Shown here piece by piece: positions 49,712 to 57,491 of a DNA stretch of 64,000 nt. A model generated the notes under the pieces. It did no database searches. It was not told the DNA's origin and saw nothing but the letters and a program-made list of their open reading frames with translations. A program made the position numbers and the translations under genes. Source of the stretch: Leifsonia poae (GTDB taxonomy: Bacteria; Actinomycetota; Actinomycetes; Actinomycetales; Microbacteriaceae); assembly GCF_027921845.1 (NCBI RefSeq), contig NZ_BSEN01000006.1, positions 436,442-500,441 on the forward strand, given 5' to 3'. Numbering within the stretch: the stretch's first letter is position 1; each line of letters opens with the position of its first letter.

Positions 49712-50569
49712 TCAGGCGGAGTAGCGGTAGAAGCCCTCGCCCGTCGACAGGCCGAGCTTGCCCTTGTCGATGTAGTTCTCCTTGAGGTACGCGGCGAACT
49801 CGCGCTGCTTGGGGCCGGCCGCCGCGGAGATGTTGTAGGCCGTCGTGAGGCCAACGATGTCGAAGATCTGGAAGGGTCCCACCGGGGATCCCGTGCCGAT
49901 GCGCCAGGTCTTGTCGATGGTCTCGGGGTCGGCGATTCCGTCGACGAGCAGTTCGGATGCGGCATCCAGCAGGGGGACCAGCAGCGAGTTGAGCACGTAG
50001 CCGGCCTTCTCCTTCTTGATCTCGATCGGGACCATGCCGATCGCCGAGGCGAAGTCGACCACCGTCTGGTACACCGCGGGGTCGGTCTGGGTGGTGCCCA
50101 TGATCTCCGCCGTGTTGTTCACCCACACGTGGTTGGCGAAGTGCAGGGCGAGGAACTCGGCAGGCCGCCCGGTGAATGCGACGAGGTCGCTCGGCAGCAG
50201 GGTGGACGAGTTGGTGGCGAAGATCGTCTTCTCGGGGGCGAGCTCACCGAGCTTCGTGTAGGTCTCCTGCTTGAGCTGCAGGTTCTCGGGGATCGCCTCG
50301 ATGACCAGGTCGGCGTCAGCGACGGCGTCCGCCAGATCGGACGAGTACCGGATGCGCTGCAGAGCCTGCTGGGCCGCGCCGCCGGCGGCCCCCGCGACCT
50401 CGGACTCGTAGGTGGCGGCGAGACCGGCGAACCGCTTCTCGGCGGTGGCGAGCACCTCGTCGGTGATGTCGTAGGCGGTCACGGTGAAGCCGTGGAAGGC
50501 GGTCTGGTACGCGATCTGCGAGCCGAGAACACCTGTTCCCAGAACGGTGACGTTGGTGATGTCTGTCAT
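49712..50569 (-). CDS. 3-hydroxyacyl-CoA dehydrogenase
   Basis: A 285-residue NAD-dependent 3-hydroxyacyl-CoA dehydrogenase of the single-domain HBD/FadB2 type. The Rossmann motif is VTVLGTGVLGSQIA (residues 8-21). The catalytic Ser-His-Glu-Asn set lies in NSSTLLPS (about 120), HFANHVWVNNTAE (about 143-155) and the YVLNSLLVPLL helix (about 190). DIVGLTTAYNI and GKLGLSTGEGFYRY close the C-terminal helical domain. AAGGAG precedes the ATG. It overlaps the upstream TetR gene as ATGA, forming an autoregulated pair, probably for beta-oxidation of an unknown acyl-CoA. Confidence 0.88.
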   Translation of the reverse strand: MTDITNVTVLGTGVLGSQIAYQTAFHGFTVTAYDITDEVLATAEKRFAGLAATYESEVAGAAGGAAQQALQRIRYSSDLADAVADADLVIEAIPENLQLKQETYTKLGELAPEKTIFATNSSTLLPSDLVAFTGRPAEFLALHFANHVWVNNTAEIMGTTQTDPAVYQTVVDFASAIGMVPIEIKKEKAGYVLNSLLVPLLDAASELLVDGIADPETIDKTWRIGTGSPVGPFQIFDIVGLTTAYNISAAAGPKQREFAAYLKENYIDKGKLGLSTGEGFYRYSA

Positions 50570-51228
50570 TGCTGCTCCTTCTCAGAGGTGGTCGGGGTGG
50601 TCAGGTAGCCGCGGGCGATCACCTCGAAGTCCGCGGCGAGATCGGTGAGCAGGTCGTCGGTCGAGGTCGCGGTGATGGCGGCATCGGCGATGGCGAGGTG
50701 CATGGCGGCGAAGATCGCCCGTGCAGCGGCGGCGCTGTCGGGTGCGGGGGAGGCGCCGGGGTTCGCGCGCAGCCAGGAGTCGCGGAGGGTGGCGGCGATG
50801 CGCTCGCGCAGTGCGACGAACAGCTCGAGCCCCTCCGCGCGGTAGCGCTCGCCGGGGTCGCCGAAGAGGATCTCGCGCTGGTAGACGAGGGTGTTCTCGT
50901 CACTGTTGCGGCCGGCGCGCACCAGCGGGGTGACGAGGCGGAGCGCCCGATCGGCGGCCGGGCCATCCGGATCGTCGGCGTCGATGCCCGACTGGATGCT
51001 CTGGGCGCTCTTGTCGTTGTAGACCATGACGAGCAGCTCGGCCTTGGTGGCGGCGTAGCGGAACACCGTGCCGGCGGCGACGTCGGCTTCGTCCGCGATC
51101 TGCTGGGTGGTGACGGCGGCGAATCCGTCGCGGTCGAACAAGCGGGCGGCTGCATCGAAGATGCGCGACCGCTTCTCCTCTTTGTTGCGCTCGCGCCGGC
51201 CTGCGGGCCGGGTGGACTCATCCGTCAT
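50566..51228 (-). CDS. TetR-family regulator coupled to hydroxyacyl-CoA dehydrogenase
   Basis: A 220-residue TetR regulator with a very basic N-terminus (RPAGRRERNKEEKRSR) and an HTH at about residues 18-62 (FAAVTTQQIADEADVAAGTVFRYAATKAEL). The ligand domain is of the long TetR_C type. AGAGGTG lies before the ATG at 51228. Its stop overlaps the dehydrogenase start, so both are one operon; the palindrome TGAGTCTACTCA about 50 bp upstream is the likely autoregulatory site. A fatty acyl-CoA or similar ligand is plausible from context only. Confidence 0.85.
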   Translation of the reverse strand: MTDESTRPAGRRERNKEEKRSRIFDAAARLFDRDGFAAVTTQQIADEADVAAGTVFRYAATKAELLVMVYNDKSAQSIQSGIDADDPDGPAADRALRLVTPLVRAGRNSDENTLVYQREILFGDPGERYRAEGLELFVALRERIAATLRDSWLRANPGASPAPDSAAAARAIFAAMHLAIADAAITATSTDDLLTDLAADFEVIARGYLTTPTTSEKEQQ

Positions 51229-51272
51229 CGTCACACCTCTTCCCGATCGCACGAAATGAATGAACTCATAAA

Positions 51273-51284
51273 TGAGTCTACTCA
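51273..51284 (-). promoter_or_regulatory. Candidate TetR operator, TGAGT-CT-ACTCA
   Basis: TGAGTCTACTCA is a 5-bp-armed palindrome inside an AT-rich stretch (51255-51292), unusual in this GC-rich window and therefore the probable promoter region of the TetR-dehydrogenase operon. Flanking A/T pairs extend the symmetry with one mismatch. Confidence 0.45.
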
Positions 51285-51336
51285 GTTTTTATCGGAAAGT
51301 CGAGCGGTGCGCCGCCCCGCGCCCGTCAGCGCCCGA

Positions 51337-52281
51337 TCAGGGGATGAGCAGCACCTTGCCGCCCGGGTGGCCGCCCTCGACCAGCCGGTGCGCCTCGGCG
51401 ACCTCCGCGAGCGGGAAGCTGCGGGCGATGTCGATCTGGAACTCGCCCCGCTCCAGGAGATCGAGCACGACGTCATAGGCCTCGGCGCGCAGCCGGCGCT
51501 CCTCCGCGGTGAGCGGCACGGGGTTGCCGCCCGACCAGGCGTGGATCCCGAGCTCGGCGGCCCTCGCCCCGACCACGAGGGTGCCGATGTGATCCCGGTC
51601 GGCGACGAGCTCGAACGAGGTCTCGAGCGCCTCGCCGGTTCCGACCGCATCGAGCACGCGGTCGATGCCTCCGGGTGCAGCGGCACGGATGCGGTCGGCC
51701 AGCCCACCGCCGTAGGCGACCGGGATCGCCCCGAGCTCCCGCAGCCGCTCGTGGTTGTTCTCGGCCGCGGTCGCGATGACGGTCGCGCCCCAGCGATGAG
51801 CGAACTGGATGGCCGCGCGGCCGACGCTCCCGGAGCCGCCGTGCAGCAGCAGGGTCGTGCCATCCGTTACGCCGAGGGAGCGGAGCGCCTGGTAGGCGGT
51901 GCTCACCGGCACGCCGATCGCGGCGGCGACCTCCCACGACACGGATGCCGGCTTGCGCACGAGCTGATCCTCCCGCGCGACGACGTGGCTGGCGTACGCC
52001 CCGTCGGCGTTGCGCACCACGACCTCGTCGCCGATCGACCAGTCCGAGACGCGGTCGCCGACGTCGACGACCACGCCCGCCGCATCCGAACCGACACGGC
52101 GCGGCTCCGTGATCTCGGAACTCGCGCGGGCGCCCGAGCGCAGTTTGGCGTCGATCGGGTTCACCCCGGCGGCTTTCACGGCGACGACGACGGCGCCCGG
52201 GGGAGCGTCAGGCGTCGGAACCTCCACCACCTCGAGCACCTCGGGTCCGCCGAATCGTTCGTACTGCACAACCGTTGCCAC
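51337..52281 (-). CDS. Zinc-independent quinone/alcohol oxidoreductase (MDR)
   Basis: A 314-residue medium-chain dehydrogenase/reductase of the quinone-oxidoreductase type. The N-terminal GroES-like domain has GVNPIDAKLRSG and GSDAAGVVVDVGD; the NADPH-binding domain has LLLHGGSGSVGRAAIQFAHRWGA near residue 140. The structural-zinc Cys cluster and catalytic zinc ligands of alcohol dehydrogenases are absent. The C-terminus HRLVEGGHPGGKVLLIP is typical. Translation starts at GTG 52281 after AAGGAG. Substrate unknown. It is followed at 108 bp by the TetR promoter region of the divergent-facing unit. Confidence 0.87.
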   Translation of the reverse strand: MATVVQYERFGGPEVLEVVEVPTPDAPPGAVVVAVKAAGVNPIDAKLRSGARASSEITEPRRVGSDAAGVVVDVGDRVSDWSIGDEVVVRNADGAYASHVVAREDQLVRKPASVSWEVAAAIGVPVSTAYQALRSLGVTDGTTLLLHGGSGSVGRAAIQFAHRWGATVIATAAENNHERLRELGAIPVAYGGGLADRIRAAAPGGIDRVLDAVGTGEALETSFELVADRDHIGTLVVGARAAELGIHAWSGGNPVPLTAEERRLRAEAYDVVLDLLERGEFQIDIARSFPLAEVAEAHRLVEGGHPGGKVLLIP

Positions 52282-52406
52282 TGGTTCTCCTTCGCTCGCT
52301 CCGCGGCGGTTCCGCCGACGCCCCCATCGATCCCATCACCTCGCCGCGGTGAGCGGAAGGCTCTCGACAGGTGGGAGCACCCACGGCGAAACGAGACGTC
52401 ACAAAC

Positions 52407-52443
52407 TGTCGCGTAGGGGCGGGAATCCGGCCCCGCAGCGACA
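52407..52443. terminator. Hairpin after the GlxA-type gene
   Basis: TGTCGC (52407-52412) pairs with GCGACA (52438-52443) and GGGGC (52416-52420) with GCCCC (52430-52434), separated by small internal mismatches, around a 9-base loop. It lies 12 bp beyond the minus-strand GlxA gene end and 125 bp before the oxidoreductase gene, so it probably ends the GlxA transcript. Confidence 0.5.
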
Positions 52444-52455
52444 ACAAGCGCCAAC

Positions 52456-53439
52456 TCAGCCGACCAGGGAGCGCGCACCTTCGTCGGCAGGGTCGCTCGC
52501 GAAGGACCGGCGGTACTGCGTCGGCGCGACGCCGACCTCCTGGGCGAAGTGGTGGCGGAAGAGCGTCGCGCTGCTGAAGCCGCACTGGCGGGCGACCTCG
52601 TCGATCGGCAGCTCGGTCGTCTCGAGGAGCAGCCGGGCGTGGAGGACGCGCTGGCGCGTGAGCCACTGCATCGGCGCCACGCCGGTCTCCGCCACGAAGC
52701 GCCGGGCGAAGCTGCGGGTCGACATGTGCGCGCGCTTGGCAAGGGCGTCCACGGTGTGCGACTCGTCGAGCCGGTCGGAGAGGTAGTCGAGCAGCTCGCT
52801 GAAGGTGTCGCCGGCGACCTCGGGTACCGGGCGGTCGATGTACTGGCGCTGACCGCCGTCGCGCTGCGGCGGCACCACCATGTTGCGGGCGATCGTATTG
52901 GCGACGGCGCTCCCCAGCTCGCGGCGCACCAGGTGCAGGCTCGCGTCGATGCCGGATGACGTCCCCGCGCTCGTGATGAGGTTGCCCGCGTCGACGAACA
53001 GCACGTCGGGGTCGACGCGCGCCTTCGGGTAGCGGCGGGCGAGCGCATCCGCGTAGCGCCAGTGAGTGGTGCAGTCGCGCCCGTCGAGCAGCCCCGCCTC
53101 GCCCAGCAGGAAGGCGCCCGAGCACACGCTCAGCAGGATGGCCCCACGCGCGTCCGCGCGTCGCAGTGCGTCGAGCAGCTCCTCCGGGTAGTCGTCACGG
53201 ATGCGGGCCGCCGGCACCGCGATCAGGTCGGCGTCTTCCATCGCCTCGAGACCGAAGGGCGGGATGATCGACGCCCCGGTCGGATTCGTGAGGGGCACGC
53301 CCGGTTCGAGACCGCAGACGCGGAAGTCGAACGGGCGGAGGCCGGCGTAGCTGCGGTCGAGGCCGAAGACCTCGCAGACCACACCGAACTCGAACATTGC
53401 GAAGTCGTCGATCAGGGGCACTGCCACCGAGTGGATCAT
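52456..53439 (-). CDS. GlxA-family regulator (DJ-1/PfpI + AraC HTH)
   Basis: A 327-residue regulator. Residues about 1-170 are a DJ-1/PfpI domain: VPLIDDFAMFEFGVVCEVFG at the start, ADLIAVPAARI, the elbow VCSGAFLLGEAGLLDGRDCTTHW (Cys near 105) and ITSAGTSSGIDASLHLV. Residues about 215-320 carry two AraC helix-turn-helix motifs (LAKRAHMSTRSFARRFVAETG, VARQCGFSSATLFRHHFAQEVGVAPTQYR). It is a DNA-binding activator whose first domain probably binds a metabolite. It is divergent from a 70-residue gene across 85 bp and ends before a hairpin. Confidence 0.9.
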   Translation of the reverse strand: MIHSVAVPLIDDFAMFEFGVVCEVFGLDRSYAGLRPFDFRVCGLEPGVPLTNPTGASIIPPFGLEAMEDADLIAVPAARIRDDYPEELLDALRRADARGAILLSVCSGAFLLGEAGLLDGRDCTTHWRYADALARRYPKARVDPDVLFVDAGNLITSAGTSSGIDASLHLVRRELGSAVANTIARNMVVPPQRDGGQRQYIDRPVPEVAGDTFSELLDYLSDRLDESHTVDALAKRAHMSTRSFARRFVAETGVAPMQWLTRQRVLHARLLLETTELPIDEVARQCGFSSATLFRHHFAQEVGVAPTQYRRSFASDPADEGARSLVG

Positions 53440-53524
53440 GCCCCGAGTGTACTGGCGGAATCTTTACGAAGATAGTCCCAATGCCATCTCGTGGCCGAAT
53501 ATGTTCGAACGTAGCGTTAGAGAC

Positions 53525-53737
53525 ATGGCAAACACAGTGTGGACACAAGGAATGGAACACGGATGGATCGCCCGGGTGACGCGTTCCGAGCAGGCGGAGC
53601 CGCGCCACCGGCGCTTCACGCTGAGCGACTGGCTGCCGGCGGCGATCCAGGCGCGTGGCGGGCGGGTGACGCGCGACGACGAGCGCGCGTTCCGCGACCT
53701 GCAGGGCGTGCTCGACGCACGCGAAGCCGGGCGCTGA
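53525..53737 (+). CDS. 70-residue hypothetical protein
   Basis: A short soluble protein beginning ANTVWTQGMEHGWIARVT with a basic helical second half (EPRHRRFTLSDWLPAAIQ, RDDERAFRDLQGVLDAREAG). No family is recognised. AGAGAC precedes ATG 53525; the longer reading from 53438 would overlap the divergent GlxA gene's start and is less likely. Codon use looks native. Its position across a divergent promoter from the GlxA-type regulator makes it a possible target of that regulator. Confidence 0.5.
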   Translation: MANTVWTQGMEHGWIARVTRSEQAEPRHRRFTLSDWLPAAIQARGGRVTRDDERAFRDLQGVLDAREAGR

Positions 53738-53791
53738 CGCTCAGACCGACGCTCGACGGGCGCACGCGACTGACGCGCCCGCCCGACCCGC

Positions 53792-54157
53792 TCAGAAGGC
53801 GAACAGCTGACCGAGCACGATGATGAGGATCAGGAATACCACGACGACGGCCGTGATGATGCCGACCGTGCGTGCGGAGAGCTTGGCGATCCCGAAGCCG
53901 ACGATGAACGGCAGCGCGATGCACGCGAGTGCGAGAACCCACCAGAAGGCCGCGAACCCGCCCTGCGACGCCGATTCAAGGCGCCCGCCGAACAGCTTCT
54001 GCGAGGCCGGATGCGTGGCGAAGGCGATGCACGCCGACAGCGGGTAGGCGATCAGAACGGCGACGATCAGCCCGGCGAAGGCACCCCACAGTCCGCGGGA
54101 TCCTCCCATGTGAAGCGTCGTCTCCTCGTGAGGACCCTGCTTGCTCTTCGTGCTCAT
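53792..54157 (-). CDS. Small three-helix membrane protein, unknown
   Basis: A 121-residue membrane protein with a polar N-terminus (STKSKQGPHEETTLHMGG) and three helices: WGAFAGLIVAVLIAYPLSAC, AFWWVLALACIALPFIVGF and TVGIITAVVVVFLILIIVLG. It ends in FAF. No conserved catalytic residues or family name are recognised. ATG at 54157, GTG at 54163 possible. It lies on the same strand as the SRPBCC gene 55 bp upstream and may share its transcript. Confidence 0.65.
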   Translation of the reverse strand: MSTKSKQGPHEETTLHMGGSRGLWGAFAGLIVAVLIAYPLSACIAFATHPASQKLFGGRLESASQGGFAAFWWVLALACIALPFIVGFGIAKLSARTVGIITAVVVVFLILIIVLGQLFAF

Positions 54158-54212
54158 GCGCACAGCTTAGCCACAGGGCCCTCACGGGCGGCAGGGGTGG
54201 CGACGCGCCGGC

Positions 54213-54671
54213 TCAGCCGGCCTGCACGTCTCCACGCCAGGCACCGGTCTCGGACCCCTGGCTTTCGATGAACTCCTTGAAGTTCTTGAGATCCTTCTTG
54301 ATCGCGTGATCGTCGACGCCGAGTGCCGCACCGAGGCTCTCCAGTGCGCCGGCCGGGGTCCAGCCGAGCTGCCCCGTCACGCGGGTGGTCGACTCGGAGA
54401 GGCGGTGGAAGGTGACGACGCCCGCGTGGTCGACCTCGCCGCCGACGCTGTTCCACGCGACCCGCTCATCCGGATGCTGTTCCGTGATCTCGGCGTCGAA
54501 CTCGCGCTCCGCTCCGCCGATCTTGACGACCCAGTGCGTGTGGGTCTCGTCGAGCTGACGGATCGAGACGACCTCGTCGAGGAAGTGGGGGAACGATTCG
54601 AACTGGGTCCACTGGTTGTAGGCGATGGAGACGGGGACGTCGACATCGACGGATGAGGTGACGGTAGCGAT
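54213..54671 (-). CDS. SRPBCC-fold protein with apparent ATC start codon
   Basis: A 152-residue SRPBCC (START/polyketide-cyclase-like) domain, a helix-grip fold that binds hydrophobic ligands. The family N-terminus is complete: ATVTSSVDVDVPVSIAYNQW, then TQFESFPHFLDEVVSIRQLD, AEITEQHPDERVAWNSVGG and GVVTFHRLSESTTRVTGQL. The frame has no ATG, GTG or TTG near that N-terminus. Instead an ATC codon at 54671 lies 8 bases after a perfect AGAAGGAG, exactly where family members begin M-A-T-V. So I infer initiation at ATC. The frame stays open for 2.6 kb upstream, but that part is the antisense of the STAND gene. Ligand unknown. Confidence 0.7.
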   Translation of the reverse strand: MATVTSSVDVDVPVSIAYNQWTQFESFPHFLDEVVSIRQLDETHTHWVVKIGGAEREFDAEITEQHPDERVAWNSVGGEVDHAGVVTFHRLSESTTRVTGQLGWTPAGALESLGAALGVDDHAIKKDLKNFKEFIESQGSETGAWRGDVQAG

Positions 54672-54866
54672 GGGAGTACTCCTTCTGTCGGGTGCGGGCC
54701 GGTCGGCGCCGCGATGCGCTCTGGCATCACCGTGGACAGTAGGCGGGACTGCGCACGTACGTGAGGGGGTCGACATCGGGCGCGGTGCGGGTAGGGGCCC
54801 GGGTAGTCGGCAACGACCGGGGGAAAACGCTGGACTAATCGGCCGCGGGGCAACAGAATTCAGGAC

Positions 54867-57491
54867 ATGAGCGCAGGGGCTCGCGTCATCCGCACCCCTG
54901 ATCAGCGGTTGCGGATCTTCGTCAGTTCGACCCTCAAGGAACTCGCGCCCGAGCGCCGGGCCGCGAGAGCCGCCGTCGAGCGACTGCACCTGGCGCCGGT
55001 GATGTTCGAACTCGGCGCACGCCCGCATCCGCCGCGGGAGCTCTACCGGGCCTACCTGCAGCAGTGCGACGTGTTCGTCGGAATCTACTGGGAGCGCTAC
55101 GGCTGGGTCGCGCCCGACGAGGACGTGTCCGGGCTGGAGGACGAATACAACCTGTGCCCGCCGGATCTGCCGCGTCTGCTCTACATCAAAGACCCCGCTG
55201 AGAATCGGGAGCCGCGGCTGAAGGAACTCCTCGATCGCATCCGCTCCGACGACCGGGCGTCGTTCAAGTACTTCGAGTCGGCCGACGAACTCGCGGTGCT
55301 GCTCGAGTCCGACCTGGCCACGCTGCTCGCGGAGCGGTTCGAGTTGAGCCGAGCCGCGGAGTCGGCGCCGGCTGCGGCGGCCGAGAGCGAGGGAGCGGCC
55401 GCGGCTCTCCCCGCTCCGCTCACCGAGCTGATCGGCCGCGAACGAGAACTCGCCGACCTCGAAGGGATGCTGCTGGGAGGCACCCGCCTGGTCACGATCA
55501 CCGGCTCCGGCGGCATCGGCAAGAGCCGGCTCGCCATCGCCGCAGCGACGGCGCTCGCTCCGCGGTTCGCGGACGGCGCCGTCTTCGTCGACCTCTCCAC
55601 CGTGCACGACCCCGCGGCGGTGCCGAATACGCTCGCTCAGACCATCGGCGTGCGCGACACCGGCGATGCGCCGATCACCGAGAAGGTCGTCACGGCGCTG
55701 CGCGACCGGCAGATGCTGCTCGTCCTCGACAACTTCGAGCAGGTGCTGGGTGCTGCTCCCGCTCTCGCCGCGCTGCTCGGCGCTGCCCCCGGCATCGCGG
55801 TGATCGTCACGAGCCGGTCCCTGCTGCGGCTCGGCGGTGAGCAGAGCTTCGAGCTCGGGCCCCTGGTGGGCGAGCCGGCCACGGCGCTGTTCGTCGAGCG
55901 GGCGCACGCGGTGAAACCGGACTTCGAGATCACCACCGAGAACGCCGAGGCGGTCGTGCGCATCTGCGAGGCGCTCGACGGGGTGCCGCTCGCGCTCGAG
56001 CTGGCGGCAGCGCGCATCCGGGTGCTGTCGGCGCCGGAGTTGCTGGAGCGCCTCGACCGGCGGCTGCCTCTTCTGGTCGGGGGCGCCCGCGACCTGCCGG
56101 AGCGTCAGCAGACCCTGCGCAGCACGATCGAGTGGAGCACGCAGCTGCTCGGGGAGAGCGAGCGTCGTCTGCTCGCCTGCCTCGGGGTGTTCGAGGGAGG
56201 CTTCACGATCGAGGCGGCAGAGTTCGTGGCCGCGAGCGGGCCGGAGAGCGGCGACGCCGACGGTGGCACCGCAGCAGGCGGCAGCGCGGCAGGAGGCGCG
56301 GGTGACGATGACACGCTGAGCGCTCTCGCAGCGCTCGTCGACAGCAGCCTGCTCAGCCAGCACGACACCAGCGAGCGTCCGCGCTTCTCGATGCTCGCCA
56401 CGGTGCGCGAGTACGCCCTCGAGCGACTGATCGCCGACGGAGCGCTGGAGCGCATGCGCGGCGTGCACGCGCACTACTTCGTGCGACTGGGCGATCGTGC
56501 CGAGCTGGAGCTCGAGGGAGCGAAGCAGGCGGAGTGGGTGCTGCGCCTCGGCGACGAGAGCGACAACCTGCGTGCGGCGGAACGGTATCTTCTCGGTCAG
56601 CGCGACTGGCGCACCGCCGCGCACCTCGCCTGGACGCTCTACGTCTACTGGTGGGTCGCCGGTCTGCTCGGCGAGGTGCGCGGGTGGATGGACGAGGCAC
56701 TGGCGTCGGGGGACGAGCTCGACGACGTGACGCGGGCGACGGCGCTGTACTTCACCACGGCGATCACGTTCTGGCAGGACCCGGACGGCACGGTCGCGTC
56801 GGGCCTCACCGAGAGCGCCGAGCTGTTCCACCGCGAAGGCGATGCGGCCGGCGAGGCTCTGGCCCTGATCTCGCTCGCCCTCGCACTGCTGGCCGCTCAG
56901 AGTCCCGATCCCGCGCGCGCCGACGACGCGATGGAGACCAGTCTCGGCCTGTTCCGGTCGAGCGGTGACCTGTGGGGCGAGTCGATGGCGCTCGTGATGC
57001 TCGGGCGGGTGGCACTGCTGCGGCAGAACGTGCACGGCGCCCTGAACCGCTTCGAGGAGAGTCTGCGTATCGCGCGCCGGCAGGGCGACGAGCTCGCCGA
57101 GACCATCGCGCTGCACCACCGGGGCTGGGCCCGGCTGCTGCTCGGCGATGTTCAGGATGCGGCGGTCGACTTCGGCGAGTGCCTCGGCATCTCCTCCCGG
57201 CTCGGCCACGTCGAAGGCGTCGCATACGCGCTGGAAGGTCTGGTTGCCGTGGCGGCTCTCGCGGGAGACGTGGTGCGCGCGGGTCACCTGCTGGGGGCAT
57301 CCCGGTCATTGCGCGAGCGCAGCGGACTGCACAACGCGCCGGCGTTCTCGTTCCACCAGACCTTCGTCGATCAGTTCGTGGCGAGCGGCCGTGCCGACGG
57401 CCTCGACGACGCGGTGATGCAGGGGCGGACGCTGAGCGAGGAGGAGGCCGTCGCCGAGGCGTCGGCACCGCTGACGGCGAGCGGGACATGA
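54867..57491 (+). CDS. DUF4062-STAND NTPase with C-terminal TPR region
   Basis: An 874-residue multidomain signalling protein. Residues about 15-110 are a DUF4062 domain (LRIFVSSTLKELAPERRAA, CDVFVGIYWERYGW). Then comes an NB-ARC-type STAND ATPase (about 185-480): ELIGRERELADLEGM, Walker A GSGGIGKS with Lys219, Walker B LLVLDNFEQV with Asp288, the sensor TSRSLLRL and the GVPLALELAAARIR block. An Ala/Gly-rich linker is followed by a winged-helix-like part (LLACLGVFEGGFTIEAAEFV) and helical TPR-like repeats to residue 850. The layout matches LuxR/SARP-like ATPases and bacterial NLR-type sensors. It has no HTH or nuclease domain; DUF4062 may be the effector or input. It overlaps a membrane-protein gene as ATGA. 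Confidence 0.82.
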   Translation: MSAGARVIRTPDQRLRIFVSSTLKELAPERRAARAAVERLHLAPVMFELGARPHPPRELYRAYLQQCDVFVGIYWERYGWVAPDEDVSGLEDEYNLCPPDLPRLLYIKDPAENREPRLKELLDRIRSDDRASFKYFESADELAVLLESDLATLLAERFELSRAAESAPAAAAESEGAAAALPAPLTELIGRERELADLEGMLLGGTRLVTITGSGGIGKSRLAIAAATALAPRFADGAVFVDLSTVHDPAAVPNTLAQTIGVRDTGDAPITEKVVTALRDRQMLLVLDNFEQVLGAAPALAALLGAAPGIAVIVTSRSLLRLGGEQSFELGPLVGEPATALFVERAHAVKPDFEITTENAEAVVRICEALDGVPLALELAAARIRVLSAPELLERLDRRLPLLVGGARDLPERQQTLRSTIEWSTQLLGESERRLLACLGVFEGGFTIEAAEFVAASGPESGDADGGTAAGGSAAGGAGDDDTLSALAALVDSSLLSQHDTSERPRFSMLATVREYALERLIADGALERMRGVHAHYFVRLGDRAELELEGAKQAEWVLRLGDESDNLRAAERYLLGQRDWRTAAHLAWTLYVYWWVAGLLGEVRGWMDEALASGDELDDVTRATALYFTTAITFWQDPDGTVASGLTESAELFHREGDAAGEALALISLALALLAAQSPDPARADDAMETSLGLFRSSGDLWGESMALVMLGRVALLRQNVHGALNRFEESLRIARRQGDELAETIALHHRGWARLLLGDVQDAAVDFGECLGISSRLGHVEGVAYALEGLVAVAALAGDVVRAGHLLGASRSLRERSGLHNAPAFSFHQTFVDQFVASGRADGLDDAVMQGRTLSEEEAVAEASAPLTASGT

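Noticed and set aside
54213-57287. A minus-strand open frame of over 1000 codons covering the STAND gene
   Set aside because: Only its last 152 codons match a family (SRPBCC). The rest is the antisense of a convincingly conserved plus-strand protein and arises from high GC content.
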